DNA of 64,000 bases from Haloterrigena sp. H1 (GCF_005938085.1 NZ_SMZK01000001.1:2418001-2482000), one strand, 5' to 3'. Positions 9,177 through 18,054 are shown, counted from the first letter of the stretch. Program-made: numbers and translations. Notes: generated by a model not told the origin, from the sequence alone.

Positions 9177-10070
9177 TTACAAATAGCCGAGTTCTTTCAG
9201 GTGATCTTCAGGTGCATCGATCGTCGCTGGATCGGTCGCTGGACCGTCCTCCTGCTCAAGACGCTGCTCAACCCATGACCGGACATCGAACACCGATTCC
9301 GGAAGTTCTCCGTCCATAGTTGTCGAAACCATCGCATGCCATGAATGGACGCCAGGATCCGAATCGTCAGTCAATGTCTGTTGCATTCCGTGATCAGAGA
9401 CTATCACGAGGTCCTCTGCGACTTCTCGGAGCTGACCGACCAACGTATCGATTATTTCGTATCCCTCCCGGAGTTTCTCTGGCCGTTCCGCGTAGACGTG
9501 TCCAAGGTGGTCAAGGCCATGAATATGTGCGCCAGCGAGTGACGCATCTGTCAGTGCCTGTGCTTTGAGCCACCCGAGAACCTGTCCGTCATTTGCCACC
9601 TCTAGCTGGACATACTCTTTATCTGAGAGTTCACCTCGAGAAACCTGGCCGAACCACTCGCTCGCTCGACCCCACTCGCGGGCAGGTGTTATTCCCGGCC
9701 AGTTACGCACAGCTCCGGCATCGAAAAGATGCGAGATAGCGTCATCGATCTGGGGCGACTCGAGCGATGTATTCCCGCGGAATGGTCGGCCGAGCTGATA
9801 TCTAGCTTCTGTTGGCAGGTAACTGGTGAGTCGACTACCGAGTCTAAGTATTGGGTTTTCCCACTCGAGGTTGTCTCTACTACCACCTAAGAGGCCATGT
9901 TCCTCAGGCGGAAGGCCAGTCGCGATTGAGGGCCACACCTCGATTGTTGCCGGAGTGTCCAGTGAGTGTGAAAACGTCTCGAGAGAAGCGTGATTGGTTA
10001 GCAGTAGGTTTTCGAGATTCCACCGTTTGACGAGCCGATAATCGGCCGCGTCAATCCCGAGAACGATCAT
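9177..10070 (-). CDS. Short alkaline phosphatase family protein
   Basis: 297 residues, much shorter than the about 520-residue paralogues. It begins MIVLGIDAADYRLVKRW. TPATIEVWPSIATGLPPEEH carries the candidate Thr nucleophile. LVIVSDHGMQQ provides the DH pair and GVHSWHAMVS a later His. It ends DHLKELGYL without the final Glu. The middle section is reduced, as if the cap or insertion domain had been lost. It is convergent with the 7538-9100 gene. An AT-rich stretch lies just upstream of the start at 10070 (TATTATTCCCTAATATG). It is probably active because the metal ligands are kept, but this is inferred. Confidence 0.75.
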   Translation of the reverse strand: MIVLGIDAADYRLVKRWNLENLLLTNHASLETFSHSLDTPATIEVWPSIATGLPPEEHGLLGGSRDNLEWENPILRLGSRLTSYLPTEARYQLGRPFRGNTSLESPQIDDAISHLFDAGAVRNWPGITPAREWGRASEWFGQVSRGELSDKEYVQLEVANDGQVLGWLKAQALTDASLAGAHIHGLDHLGHVYAERPEKLREGYEIIDTLVGQLREVAEDLVIVSDHGMQQTLTDDSDPGVHSWHAMVSTTMDGELPESVFDVRSWVEQRLEQEDGPATDPATIDAPEDHLKELGYL

Positions 10071-10350
10071 TGATGACTATTATTCCCTAATATGTCTAAT
10101 AACAATCGGTTGGCGGCCATCTGATCGAAATTGAGCCAGGCCGAAGCGAGTCTGTGCATCTTTTTGATCGGTAGTCGCGAACACCCTTACACGATCATTT
10201 GGTGCAGAAACGAGTCGGGATCTTGTTCTTTCGTCCGTAGCTGCGACCACGGCTCGCCATATCAGCCATAGCGGAGACTATTAGTCTTGTAAGAGAAAGA
10301 ATTACGCATGAATCGAGTACAGAGCAGTTGCCTGACCCATGTGATACGGC

Positions 10351-11268
10351 ATGACGCTCGCTGATTGGGCTTCAGATACCGCTGGGCGGATCAAGAGTGA
10401 TCCAGTCGGCGGCATCAAAGAGAGTTTGTATGAGCTCTATCTCGGCGGACTCCGCCGTACAAACTTACTATATTCTGGTGGAGAGCATGTGTACGAACGC
10501 GACTGGGACGTGCTGGTCCTTCTGGACGCGTGTCGAGTCGACCTGCTTGAAGAAGTTGCAGACGAGTACTCGTTTCTCGACGACCCCCAGATGTTGACGT
10601 CCGTCGGAAGCTCGTCGATTGAGTGGCTAGAGAACACGTTTGTAGACGAATACACGCATGAAATGGGGGAGACAGCGTATATCACTGGAAACCCGTTCAG
10701 CAAGCGGGTGCTCTCTACAGAGGATCTGCTCGTCCTCGATGAAGTATGGCGCTACGAATGGGACGAGAAACGGGGGACGATCCCAGCCCGGGCTATCACT
10801 GACAGAGCGATTACTGCGGGTCGAGAGAACGACTGCGAACGGCTGATAATCCATTATATGCAACCGCATTTCCCGTCAGTTCCGGAGCCGCTCAGCGATG
10901 GGATGAACGCTGAAACGCTCGGTGACGGCGAGGGATGGGACTCGCCGTGGCATCGCCTCCAGCGTGGCGAACTGGATCAGGAAACTCTCTGGTCGTCGTA
11001 CCGCGAGAACCTTCGTTACGTCCTTGACGATGTGACACTCCTGCTCGAGAACCTCGATGCCGAGACAGTCGTTATCAGCGCTGACCATGGGAACGCAGCG
11101 GGCGAGTTTGGTGTATACGGTCATCCAAAGGTACCGCTCAAGCCGATCCGGAACGTGCCATGGTACGAGACGACCGCGAACGACACCGAAAGCTACGTTC
11201 CCGAGCGAGAAATCGGCGTCGACCAGGGTAAGATCGAAGAAAAACTCGGTGCGCTGGGATATCTGTAG
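10351..11268 (+). CDS. Alkaline-phosphatase/sulfatase-fold protein, divergent
   Basis: 305 residues. DWDVLVLLDACRVDLLEEV resembles the N-terminal metal-binding strand of the alkaline-phosphatase superfamily (LDACR). SVGSSSIEWLENTF stands where the nucleophile motif is expected, with Ser rather than Thr. ETVVISADHGNAAGE gives the DH ligands, followed by GVYGHP for the distal His. It ends EEKLGALGYL. Some 40 residues precede the first strand (MTLADWASDTAGRIK) and look like an amphipathic N-terminal helix. The gene meets the next one tail to tail with no intergenic base (stops at 11266-11268 and 11269-11271). Confidence 0.72.
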   Translation: MTLADWASDTAGRIKSDPVGGIKESLYELYLGGLRRTNLLYSGGEHVYERDWDVLVLLDACRVDLLEEVADEYSFLDDPQMLTSVGSSSIEWLENTFVDEYTHEMGETAYITGNPFSKRVLSTEDLLVLDEVWRYEWDEKRGTIPARAITDRAITAGRENDCERLIIHYMQPHFPSVPEPLSDGMNAETLGDGEGWDSPWHRLQRGELDQETLWSSYRENLRYVLDDVTLLLENLDAETVVISADHGNAAGEFGVYGHPKVPLKPIRNVPWYETTANDTESYVPEREIGVDQGKIEEKLGALGYL

Positions 11269-12636
11269 CTACTCCATATAGCCGAGATCACGCAGATGCT
11301 CCTCAACCATTTGATCATCTTCCGCGACACCCACTGACCCTCCCTCCCGCAACCGCTGCATCTGCTTCTGGTGCTCTTCCAGTGCCTGGGATAGCTCCTC
11401 GCACTCGGACAGCGCGTCGCCAGAGCGATCGTCTGCAGGATCTTCTGCCGGTGTCTCGGTCACGTCAAAGCAGAACTCCCCCTCGTCGTGACGCAGTGAT
11501 TTCCAACCATCGGCGCGACGCGCGCAACACCGTCCATATTCGACCTGCCGTCCTACGTCACCGAAGGCGTACTCACGCGCGTCGGCTTCACCGTCGGCAA
11601 CTGCGAGCGCTGATGCTCCTTGCCACCCGTCGAAGGCGTCGTGGCCGATAGCGTCAGCGATCGTCGGTGCCACGTCGAGGAGACGGATCTGTCCGTCTAC
11701 GGTATCATCACCACGTTCGGGGTGGTAGAGGATGAACGGAACGCGGATGATTCCTTCCCAGAACTCCGGTGGATGGCCGGCGTGGCCGTGTTCACCGACA
11801 AGTTCGCCGTGATCAGCGGTAAAGAGGAGTACCGTCTCATCAAGGAGGTCACGTTCGCGAAGCGCCTTCAGCAGCGCCTCGAACTGATCGTCCACGTAGG
11901 CACACTCGGCATCGTAGAGTCCACGAATTAGATCCCACTCCTCGTCGGTTACGTCCTCAGGATGGTGAGTCCCCTTCCGAGCGAGTCCGCGACAGCGTGA
12001 CAGCGAAAGCGATTCCTCGAGGAACTGCCGCTGATACTCGTCAGGTGCCTCATAAGGGTGGTGGACGTCCATGTAATGGAGCCAAGTAAACCAGTCGTCA
12101 GACTGCTCCTCGATCCAGTTTAGTGCACGCTTGTTTAACGACGCTGCACGCTCGTACTCGCTGTCATTACCCGTGGCGTTGGCGAAGAGCGCGTCGGCGT
12201 GGTTGTACACGCTTTCGATCGTTTTGAACAGTATACTGTCCTTGTCGAGATTCGATTGAACGAACTGTTTGAGCCGCCCAGCTTCGGCCGTTCCACTGGC
12301 GTCGTGCATCGTATCAAATCCACGATCATAGTGGTACGATCCGCTGGCGAAGTGATTGTCCGTGTACCCCGCAGTCGCGTATCCTGTCGCAGACAGTACT
12401 TCCGCCAGCGTTCGGATATCACTGTCCTCGTCACGGGGCGGAATACCTAACCCTTCGATACTGGCGAAGTGGCGACTGGCATGGATAGCTGGGAATGACG
12501 CGGGCGTCGACGGCCCGTTGGCGATACACTGCGTGAAATCTAAGGCGTCGTCGGCGAACGACCGGGTTGCGGGCATCAGAGTCGAAGACACCCGGTCGGC
12601 ACGCAACGAGTCGACGGTCACCAAGAGGACGTTCAT
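11269..12636 (-). CDS. Sulfatase-family protein
   Basis: 455 residues. The sulfatase start MNVLLVTVDSLRADRV is followed by NGPSTPASFPAIHASRHF at the signature position. Ser is at the formylglycine site (S-T-P-A-S) but the conserved Arg is missing, so formylglycine maturation is doubtful. LLFTADHGELVGEHGHAGHP carries the DH ligands and a His. The C-terminus has a charged helix (about 405-440) and ends EEHLRDLGYME. No signal peptide is visible. The preceding 65 bases contain an AT-rich tract (AATAATATGCAC near 12663) read toward the upstream glycosyltransferase. A sulfatase or a phospho-transferase acting on glycans are both possible. Confidence 0.78.
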   Translation of the reverse strand: MNVLLVTVDSLRADRVSSTLMPATRSFADDALDFTQCIANGPSTPASFPAIHASRHFASIEGLGIPPRDEDSDIRTLAEVLSATGYATAGYTDNHFASGSYHYDRGFDTMHDASGTAEAGRLKQFVQSNLDKDSILFKTIESVYNHADALFANATGNDSEYERAASLNKRALNWIEEQSDDWFTWLHYMDVHHPYEAPDEYQRQFLEESLSLSRCRGLARKGTHHPEDVTDEEWDLIRGLYDAECAYVDDQFEALLKALRERDLLDETVLLFTADHGELVGEHGHAGHPPEFWEGIIRVPFILYHPERGDDTVDGQIRLLDVAPTIADAIGHDAFDGWQGASALAVADGEADAREYAFGDVGRQVEYGRCCARRADGWKSLRHDEGEFCFDVTETPAEDPADDRSGDALSECEELSQALEEHQKQMQRLREGGSVGVAEDDQMVEEHLRDLGYME

Positions 12637-12701
12637 GTGGACTCGAAGTTAGGCGGTAGTAAAAATAATATGCACCTTCCGCTTCGACGTTCGAGATGCT
12701 G

Positions 12702-13739
12702 TCAATCGTATTGGTCGACGATGCGTTCGACGATGTCGTCCCAGTCAGGGACGGTGGCCGCGTCAACATCGCAGTTGATCGCCTCGCGAACGGCTGTTGC
12801 GATTGCAGCTGGTGTCATGGAGTCGACTCCGACACATCCGTCTCGGTCGGCCCAGCCCGCAAGGGCGCCAGATTCCCTGACCACACACGGTGTTCCAGCC
12901 GTCAGCGCCTCCGCGACCGTCATTCCGTATGATTCAACTGCTGAGAGAGTTACATACGCCGTGGCTCCAGCGTACAGCCCAGGTAATCGATCATCGGCCA
13001 CGTAACCGAGAAACGTCACTCTGTCCGCGACGCCCTCTTCGCTGACAATCTGTTTCAGCGCTTTCATGTACGGTCCACGTCCGGCAATCAGAAGTTTGTA
13101 TCCAGGGAGTTCAGACAGTGCACGGATCGCGTATTGAATACCCTTGTATTCTTCTAACCGGCCGACACATAGCAGGTAGGGCTCAGCGTTCGGTTCAGGA
13201 GCGGCGTTCGCGAACCGGTCCTTGTTTAGACCGTTCGGAATTACGGTCGCATCGACACCGAAGTCAGCTTGCAATTGCTTACGTTCCCAATCGCTTACAG
13301 CGATAACATCGTCGGCACGTCGAATGGCCCACCGTCCAAGCGGCCGATAGAGTTCCAGTAACGCGTTTCGAATATCGCTATTGCTTTCTCCGTGATAATG
13401 CGTCGTCACGACAAACTGCTGCCCTGTAACGCCGAGCGCGGCAAATAACAAGGGAAACGCGTGATAGTTGTGCGCGTGCACGACATCGGCATCAGACTGG
13501 CGAACGGCCTTAACCAACTGCGGCGCGATGTAGAATGCATTCCCGGGTCTAGCTGATCTATACCGCCGAACGAGAACTCCATCGTCGACGTTCTGTCTGT
13601 TGATGTTGTCCGTCGCGTCCGCACTGAATACCGTCACGTCGTGTCCCTTGGCATCGAGACGAACCGCGATTTCACGGACGTGAGTTTCGACCCCGCCAGT
13701 ATGCGGTGGATATCGATGCGTGACAAGCAGGATCTTCAT
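12702..13739 (-). CDS. Glycosyltransferase family 4 protein
   Basis: 345 residues with a classic GT4 layout. MKILLVTHRYPPHTGGVETH is the glycine-rich acceptor-side loop, followed by DADVVHAHNYHAFPLLFAAL, then VIAVSDWERKQL and VIPNGLNKDRF at the domain junction. YLLCVGRLEEYKGIQYAIRA starts the donor domain and VTLSAVESYGMTVAEALTAG is the nucleotide-sugar E-x7-E motif. It is cytoplasmic. Its start overlaps the end of the GT2 gene upstream by four bases, so the pair is translationally coupled. It probably elongates a lipid-linked surface glycan; donor unknown. Confidence 0.9.
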   Translation of the reverse strand: MKILLVTHRYPPHTGGVETHVREIAVRLDAKGHDVTVFSADATDNINRQNVDDGVLVRRYRSARPGNAFYIAPQLVKAVRQSDADVVHAHNYHAFPLLFAALGVTGQQFVVTTHYHGESNSDIRNALLELYRPLGRWAIRRADDVIAVSDWERKQLQADFGVDATVIPNGLNKDRFANAAPEPNAEPYLLCVGRLEEYKGIQYAIRALSELPGYKLLIAGRGPYMKALKQIVSEEGVADRVTFLGYVADDRLPGLYAGATAYVTLSAVESYGMTVAEALTAGTPCVVRESGALAGWADRDGCVGVDSMTPAAIATAVREAINCDVDAATVPDWDDIVERIVDQYD

Positions 13740-14878
13740 TCAAACGCCTCTCGCAATTCAGCATCGACATCCCACGTGCCGTCCGAGTCTCCAACCAACA
13801 GCTCGACACTGGCTCGTAACAACGACACCTGCGTGTCAAATATCGAGTACAGCGCTTGCACGGGTCCAAGGTGATCCTTCTGGCCCAAGTACGCGAACAC
13901 ACCAAGTAAACCGGGAAGCACCAATCCGCTGGCTCCGAATAGCGAGATGGCCGCTCCAGTCCCGACTATGAGCGTCACCGCCAGCAGCCACGGCGATACA
14001 ATCATGAACCACCAGTTGAACGGCAATACGATCCTGCCGTATTTCCCATACCGTCCGAGAGCATCCCGATGCTGTACTAACAACCGAATGAGGCCCATGC
14101 CGCGTCTGTCCTTTTGCTTCCGGCGTTTCACGAACTCTGAGTGCGAAGCCTCCATATACTCCACAGCAGGATCGAAAATCACGCGTCCGCCTTGCCGTCG
14201 GATCTTTAATGCGAGTTCCGTATCATCAGCTAGCGAGTTCGGATCGATCGGAAGCAGTGCATCCTTCTCGAACGCGGAAAACGGCCCGTGAAAGATTAGC
14301 GTCGAATCAAGATTAGATTCCAACTGCTGAATGTGGCTTTGGACGCCACGATAGCCGGATTCGACCTCGCTCCCACCGAGGACTTCGACGTTTTGACCCG
14401 TCACGGCCGCGATATCGTCATCCGCAAGATTAGCGGCGGCTTCGCGAAGGACGTTCGGTGAGAGCTTCGAGTCACAATCGGTTTTCACGACCATCTCGTT
14501 CGACGCGGCAGCGTAGGCGTCGTTGAGCGCCGGCGCGAGTCCCCGTCGCTCGTCTTCCTCGAGCAACACGAGTTCGGGCGCATTGAGGTCCGAAAAGTAC
14601 TCTCGAATGATTTCGCGTGTATCATCACTTGAGGAATCGACGACCACAAGCTCGACTTTCTCCATAGGGTAGTCGAGTGCGAGCAGATCATCGAGTTTCG
14701 TCTCGACGATCTGTGCCTCGTTATACGTCGGGAGCACGATACTGACAGTGGGTTCGGCAGGTTCCTTGTCAGCGGGCGATCCCTGTGGTCGAATCAACGC
14801 GTAAAGCACGAGATAGGAGACGTATGGCACAGCTGTCACCGCGAAAAGAGCGACAGCAGCCGCCGAAAGGAGACTCAT
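13736..14878 (-). CDS. Membrane glycosyltransferase family 2 protein
   Basis: 380 residues. An N-terminal membrane segment (about 5-28) is followed by the GT2 core: PTVSIVLPTYNEAQIVETKL, VELVVVDSSSDDT, VVKTDCDSKLSPNV (DxD-like metal site) and LADDTELALKIRRQGG with a downstream QKDRRGMGLIRL in place of the QxxRW motif. Two or three hydrophobic segments lie at about 285-345. This topology is typical of processive or membrane-anchored GT2 enzymes that use cytoplasmic nucleotide sugars. It heads a two-gene operon with the GT4 gene. A TTTATTATC tract about 25 bases before the ATG is a likely TATA box. Confidence 0.88.
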   Translation of the reverse strand: MSLLSAAAVALFAVTAVPYVSYLVLYALIRPQGSPADKEPAEPTVSIVLPTYNEAQIVETKLDDLLALDYPMEKVELVVVDSSSDDTREIIREYFSDLNAPELVLLEEDERRGLAPALNDAYAAASNEMVVKTDCDSKLSPNVLREAAANLADDDIAAVTGQNVEVLGGSEVESGYRGVQSHIQQLESNLDSTLIFHGPFSAFEKDALLPIDPNSLADDTELALKIRRQGGRVIFDPAVEYMEASHSEFVKRRKQKDRRGMGLIRLLVQHRDALGRYGKYGRIVLPFNWWFMIVSPWLLAVTLIVGTGAAISLFGASGLVLPGLLGVFAYLGQKDHLGPVQALYSIFDTQVSLLRASVELLVGDSDGTWDVDAELREAFE

Positions 14879-15054
14879 GCGCGGCCATTGCGAGCGTTAG
14901 ATAATAAACTTCTTCCTCTTGGGCTGAGTGTAAGATGCTCCGTATCACGCACCCATGCTCTGCTTTAGCGCAAAGACTCTTGATAAGAACGTCGCAGAAC
15001 TATATAGCGTTGATAGCAACAATAATTAATTATGCGGACGAAATCATTCGAACA

Positions 15055-15231
15055 ATGCAATCTCTCCGTGAACAGACCGATCAGTCCACGAAACTATTAG
15101 AACTCCTCGAGTCGACATCGTGTTCCTTCTGTGACGATGGCCTCCTCGTTCGAGATCGATACAAAGGACATGAAGCCGTCGTCTGCTCTTCGTGCTGGAC
15201 ACCAGGTGCACAAGTGTGGAATAGCCAATAG
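15055..15231 (+). CDS. Small zinc-finger protein, HVO_A0556-like
   Basis: 58 residues from the ATG at 15055 (MQSLREQTDQ). The open frame reaches back to 14935, but that part is hydrophobic and unlike the family, and AT-rich promoter-like sequence lies inside it. Two CxxC pairs (CSFC, CSSC) flank LVRDRYKGHEAVVC, the pattern of a haloarchaeal single-zinc mini-protein. Such proteins are common in these genomes and are mostly of unknown function, some affecting biofilm or stress behaviour. It stands alone between the glycosyltransferase operon and AglJ. Confidence 0.72.
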   Translation: MQSLREQTDQSTKLLELLESTSCSFCDDGLLVRDRYKGHEAVVCSSCWTPGAQVWNSQ

Positions 15232-15535
15232 CCACTTCCACCATCATTCAAAGATCGTCTCTCGAGTAGCGGACTGCTCCACAAAACGCTCGGATAGCGA
15301 AAGATAGTCCTTGAATCACCACACACCAAGGTCGATCTGACGGAATTCGATCTTCTCGCGTTCGACAGCATGGCCCACAAAGTGCTTGTTAGCGGTCGCC
15401 GGATCAACGTCAACGAAGACGCCCTCGGGTGTGCACTAGACTGACCTGATAGCGAGACCACCGACGATGGTCCGTCGTAAAATCATCAGGGGTCGATCAG
15501 TAGCCTTTTGCGGTTCGGTGGGGGAGTAATGCCCA
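15232..15535. other. Intergenic stretch with a possible coding remnant
   Basis: No intact gene is seen. From about 15329 to 15441 the + strand stays open and reads KVDLTEFDLLAFDSMAHKVL followed by VSGRRINVNEDALGCALD and a stop, with no plausible start. It looks like the tail of a decayed gene but I do not recognise the family. The rest is the upstream region of AglJ. Confidence 0.35.
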
Positions 15536-16555
15536 ATGGAAGACGACGCGGTTCGCGCGGCATCGAGCCCTCTCTCGGACGGCGGCGACGTCGTCGCCGT
15601 AACCGAGCAAACGCGCGAAATCTCGCCGGAAGAGGTCTGCGTGCTCATCCCGACGCTCGAGGAGGCAGCCACGATCGGCGACGTGATCGAGGGCTTCTAT
15701 GAGCAGGGCTATACGAACGTCGTCGTCATCGACGGCGACTCCGAGGACGACACTCGCGAGATCGCCCGCGAACACGGTGCAGAGGTGCTGGTCCAGTCGG
15801 GCAGCGGGAAAGGACAGGCCGTCCGCGAGGCACTCGAGTACGTGACGGTTCCCTACGTGTTGATGCTCGACGGCGATGGGACCTACGACCCAGCTGACGC
15901 CGATAAGATGATCGAGCCGCTCGCACGCGGGTACGAACACGTTATCGGCAACCGCTTTGCCGATATGGACGACGACGCGATGCGGGCGTTGAACGGCTTC
16001 GGCAACCGGATGATCAACCGCGCGTTCGCGTTCGTCCACGGAGCTAACTACGAGGACATCCTCTCAGGGTATCGGGCTTTCACTGTCGACTCGTTCCGCC
16101 GGCTCTCGCTCGATTCGGACGGCTTTACGATCGAGACCGAACTCGCCGTCGAGTGTGTCAAACACGGGATCGACACGACGGTCGTCCCGGTCAGTTACCG
16201 GGCTCGACCCGACGAGTCCGAGACTAACCTCCATCCGGTCAAAGACGGCGGCACGATCCTGCTCGCGCTGTACTCGCTGGCCAAGACCAACAACCCCCTG
16301 TTCTACTTCGGGAGCCTCGGCGTCGGCGGCATCGCCTCCGGTGCCCTCATTGCAATGTATGTCCTCTGGGAGTGGATTCAGTACACCCAGAGCCACGAGG
16401 TCCTGGCAGTGGTCTCGGCGGCCGCGATCATCCTCGGCGTCCAGTTACTCATGTTCGGCGTCCTCTCGGATATGCTCGTGACGCTCCACCGCGAACAACG
16501 CCGTCGCTTAGAGCGGATCGCTCGAGACGAGCGGGACAAGTGGGACGATTCTTAG
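15536..16555 (+). CDS. aglJ: S-layer glycoprotein N-glycosyltransferase AglJ
   Basis: 339 residues. A GT2 domain (EEVCVLIPTLEEAATIGDVI, VVVIDGDSEDDTREIA, YVLMLDGDGTYDP with the DxD site, and VIGNRFADMDDDAMRALNGF) is followed by two membrane segments (about 265-290 and 295-320) and a basic C-terminal tail. This is the dolichyl-phosphate-glucose-synthase-like AglJ family, which in Haloferax volcanii puts the first hexose on dolichol phosphate for N-glycosylation of the S-layer. About 35 extra N-terminal residues precede the core; the ATG at 15536 is the first in frame. The GT and flippase island 1-15 kb nearby may build the rest of the glycan. Confidence 0.93.
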   Translation: MEDDAVRAASSPLSDGGDVVAVTEQTREISPEEVCVLIPTLEEAATIGDVIEGFYEQGYTNVVVIDGDSEDDTREIAREHGAEVLVQSGSGKGQAVREALEYVTVPYVLMLDGDGTYDPADADKMIEPLARGYEHVIGNRFADMDDDAMRALNGFGNRMINRAFAFVHGANYEDILSGYRAFTVDSFRRLSLDSDGFTIETELAVECVKHGIDTTVVPVSYRARPDESETNLHPVKDGGTILLALYSLAKTNNPLFYFGSLGVGGIASGALIAMYVLWEWIQYTQSHEVLAVVSAAAIILGVQLLMFGVLSDMLVTLHREQRRRLERIARDERDKWDDS

Positions 16556-16616
16556 GCCCCATAATCGGCTTGGCAGCTAATACGAGTGAAAACAGCTACT
16601 CGAGGCAGCCGCGCGG

Positions 16617-16946
16617 TCAGAACGGCAATAGCGATCGAACCTGCGAAACGACACTACCCGAACGGTTCCGTCGGTACTCCTCGAACGGCTCGTGGAGTGC
16701 GTTCAACAGCTCCTGCCGGGAGTCAAAGCGGTCCGTCGGGACGTCGTCGAGTATCTCGCCCAGCGCAACGTCGTTCCCGTGGACGTCGTAGGGGATGTGC
16801 TCGTGGCCGAGTTCGGCTCTGATGTCGTCTTTCGTGACCGGAAAAGACAGATCAGCGTCCTTGAGGTGAGCGTCGACGGCAGCGATGCCGAACTCGATAC
16901 TGTCGGGTTTCTCGTCGTCTCCGCTCGATGGTGGCCGGACTCCCAT
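16617..16946 (-). CDS. Small haloarchaeal protein, DUF5789-like
   Basis: 109 residues, acidic, no membrane segment. The core reads FPVTKDDIRAELGHEHIPYD and LGEILDDVPTDRFDSRQELL, the pattern I associate with a conserved haloarchaeal family of unknown function (DUF5789 from memory). It is convergent with aglJ. Nothing in the sequence shows a catalytic site; a small regulatory or structural role is possible. Confidence 0.7.
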   Translation of the reverse strand: MGVRPPSSGDDEKPDSIEFGIAAVDAHLKDADLSFPVTKDDIRAELGHEHIPYDVHGNDVALGEILDDVPTDRFDSRQELLNALHEPFEEYRRNRSGSVVSQVRSLLPF

Positions 16947-17132
16947 GCCTTACCTCTCGCTACGGAGCCGAATACAAAAATGCCTGTGGAGACGGTCGAC
17001 GACCGCCACTGACTGCGGACTGTGTTCGAACGCCGCCAGCAGGGATGCTACTGCTGTCTCGGCGACACCGACGCCCTACGCGCGATCCGCCGCTGTCGAC
17101 ACGCATTTGGGTCCCGCGACGGACTCTAGTGT

Positions 17133-17342
17133 ATGACCGACTACACCACGGTGTCGATCCCGAAGGATCTCGCCGACCGCGTCGAGGAGACCATCGAAGG
17201 AACGAGTTTTCAGAGCACGAGCGACCTCGTCCGATTCCTGCTGCGCAGCATCGTCATTCAGCACCAGAAGGAGGGCGAGCTCACCGAAGCCCAGTTCGAA
17301 GAGATCACCGAACAGCTCCGCGGCCTTGGATACCTCGAGTAA
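17133..17342 (+). CDS. CopG-type ribbon-helix-helix protein with LGYLE tail
   Basis: 69 residues. YTTVSIPKDLADRVEETIEG is the ribbon strand plus helix 1, and STSDLVRFLLRSIVIQHQ helix 2 of the RHH DNA-binding fold. The C-terminal helix ends EEITEQLRGLGYLE. The same LxxLGY(L/I/M)E ending closes the alkaline-phosphatase-fold proteins at 1-12.6 kb. It is a monocistronic gene downstream of aglJ. It is probably a dimeric transcriptional regulator; the target is unknown. Confidence 0.82.
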   Translation: MTDYTTVSIPKDLADRVEETIEGTSFQSTSDLVRFLLRSIVIQHQKEGELTEAQFEEITEQLRGLGYLE

Positions 17343-17444
17343 ATCCCCGGCTCGAACACCTCCGTGACTGACAGCCACCGGCCGGCTATTAAAGGGGAAC
17401 AGCGCTTTTCGGCCTCGAGAGTATACCCACACACGGGGAGAGAC

Positions 17445-17564
17445 ATGACCCATATTCCGGACTTCCCAGCCGACGACGATGATGACGATGGACGTGACCG
17501 GAGCCCCGGCGGCATCATCGACCGGATCATCGGCGATGACGAGGTCCCAATCCCGACCGGGTGA
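17445..17564 (+). CDS. Possible 39-residue acidic protein
   Basis: A short frame MTHIPDFPADDDDDDGRDRS, continuing to PGGIIDRIIGDDEVPIPTG. It is preceded at close distance by GGGGAGAG, which could act as a ribosome binding site, and by an AT-rich tract further up. The acidity is typical for a halophile. A longer start at 17364 exists but its leader looks non-coding. I do not recognise it; it could be a genuine small protein or chance. Confidence 0.35.
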   Translation: MTHIPDFPADDDDDDGRDRSPGGIIDRIIGDDEVPIPTG

Positions 17565-17631
17565 ACAGGGCCCACTCTTTTCGAGTGTGCACGCTATTTT
17601 TCAGCACTACCCACACTCTCGTCGGTTCACA

Positions 17632-18054
17632 TCAGTCCGTCAACGACTGGTTTGGCGGCGAAGCGTCGATGATCTCGAGGGGCTGGCGCTCGCCGCTGCG
17701 GTCGAACGCGGCGAACGACCGCTCGTCGGTCTGCCAGGGTGGAACGGCGACGAAGACGATCTCGGCGAGGTCGTCTCGCCGAGTCACCTCGAGTTCGCCA
17801 ACCGGATGAGAGATAAATCGGCCCTGAGCCTGCCGGGCGGGCATCGAGAGATCGACACCGAAGACGGCATTGACGGGATTGCCGGGATCAGGAAGGAAGA
17901 AATCCGTAAAGACTGGCGTCTCGGGCGGGAGGCCGTCTGCACCCTCGAGTTCGCCGGCCAGGGTAACCGAGACTCCCGTCGTCACGTCGTTAGGATCCGC
18001 GTCGCTGGCCAGATCCAGCAAGACGTCAATGAGCGCACGGGTGACGTAGACCAC
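17632..18054 (-). CDS. Conserved haloarchaeal hypothetical protein
   Basis: 140 residues beginning MVYVTRALIDVLLDLASDAD. The sequence alternates strands and helices with several conserved-looking stretches (VFTDFFLPDPGNPVNAVFGV, LAEIVFVAVPPWQTDERSFA). The start resembles JAB/MPN-fold proteins, but there is no H-x-H...D zinc signature, so it would be an inactive member at best. No signal peptide. It is followed in the same direction by the 18126-18809 gene upstream. Function unknown. Confidence 0.65.
   Translation of the reverse strand: MVYVTRALIDVLLDLASDADPNDVTTGVSVTLAGELEGADGLPPETPVFTDFFLPDPGNPVNAVFGVDLSMPARQAQGRFISHPVGELEVTRRDDLAEIVFVAVPPWQTDERSFAAFDRSGERQPLEIIDASPPNQSLTD

Noticed and set aside
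15329..15441. Open + stretch reading DLTEFDLLAFDSMAHKVL
   Set aside because: No start codon in a plausible place and no family recognised; kept only as a possible remnant in the intergenic note.
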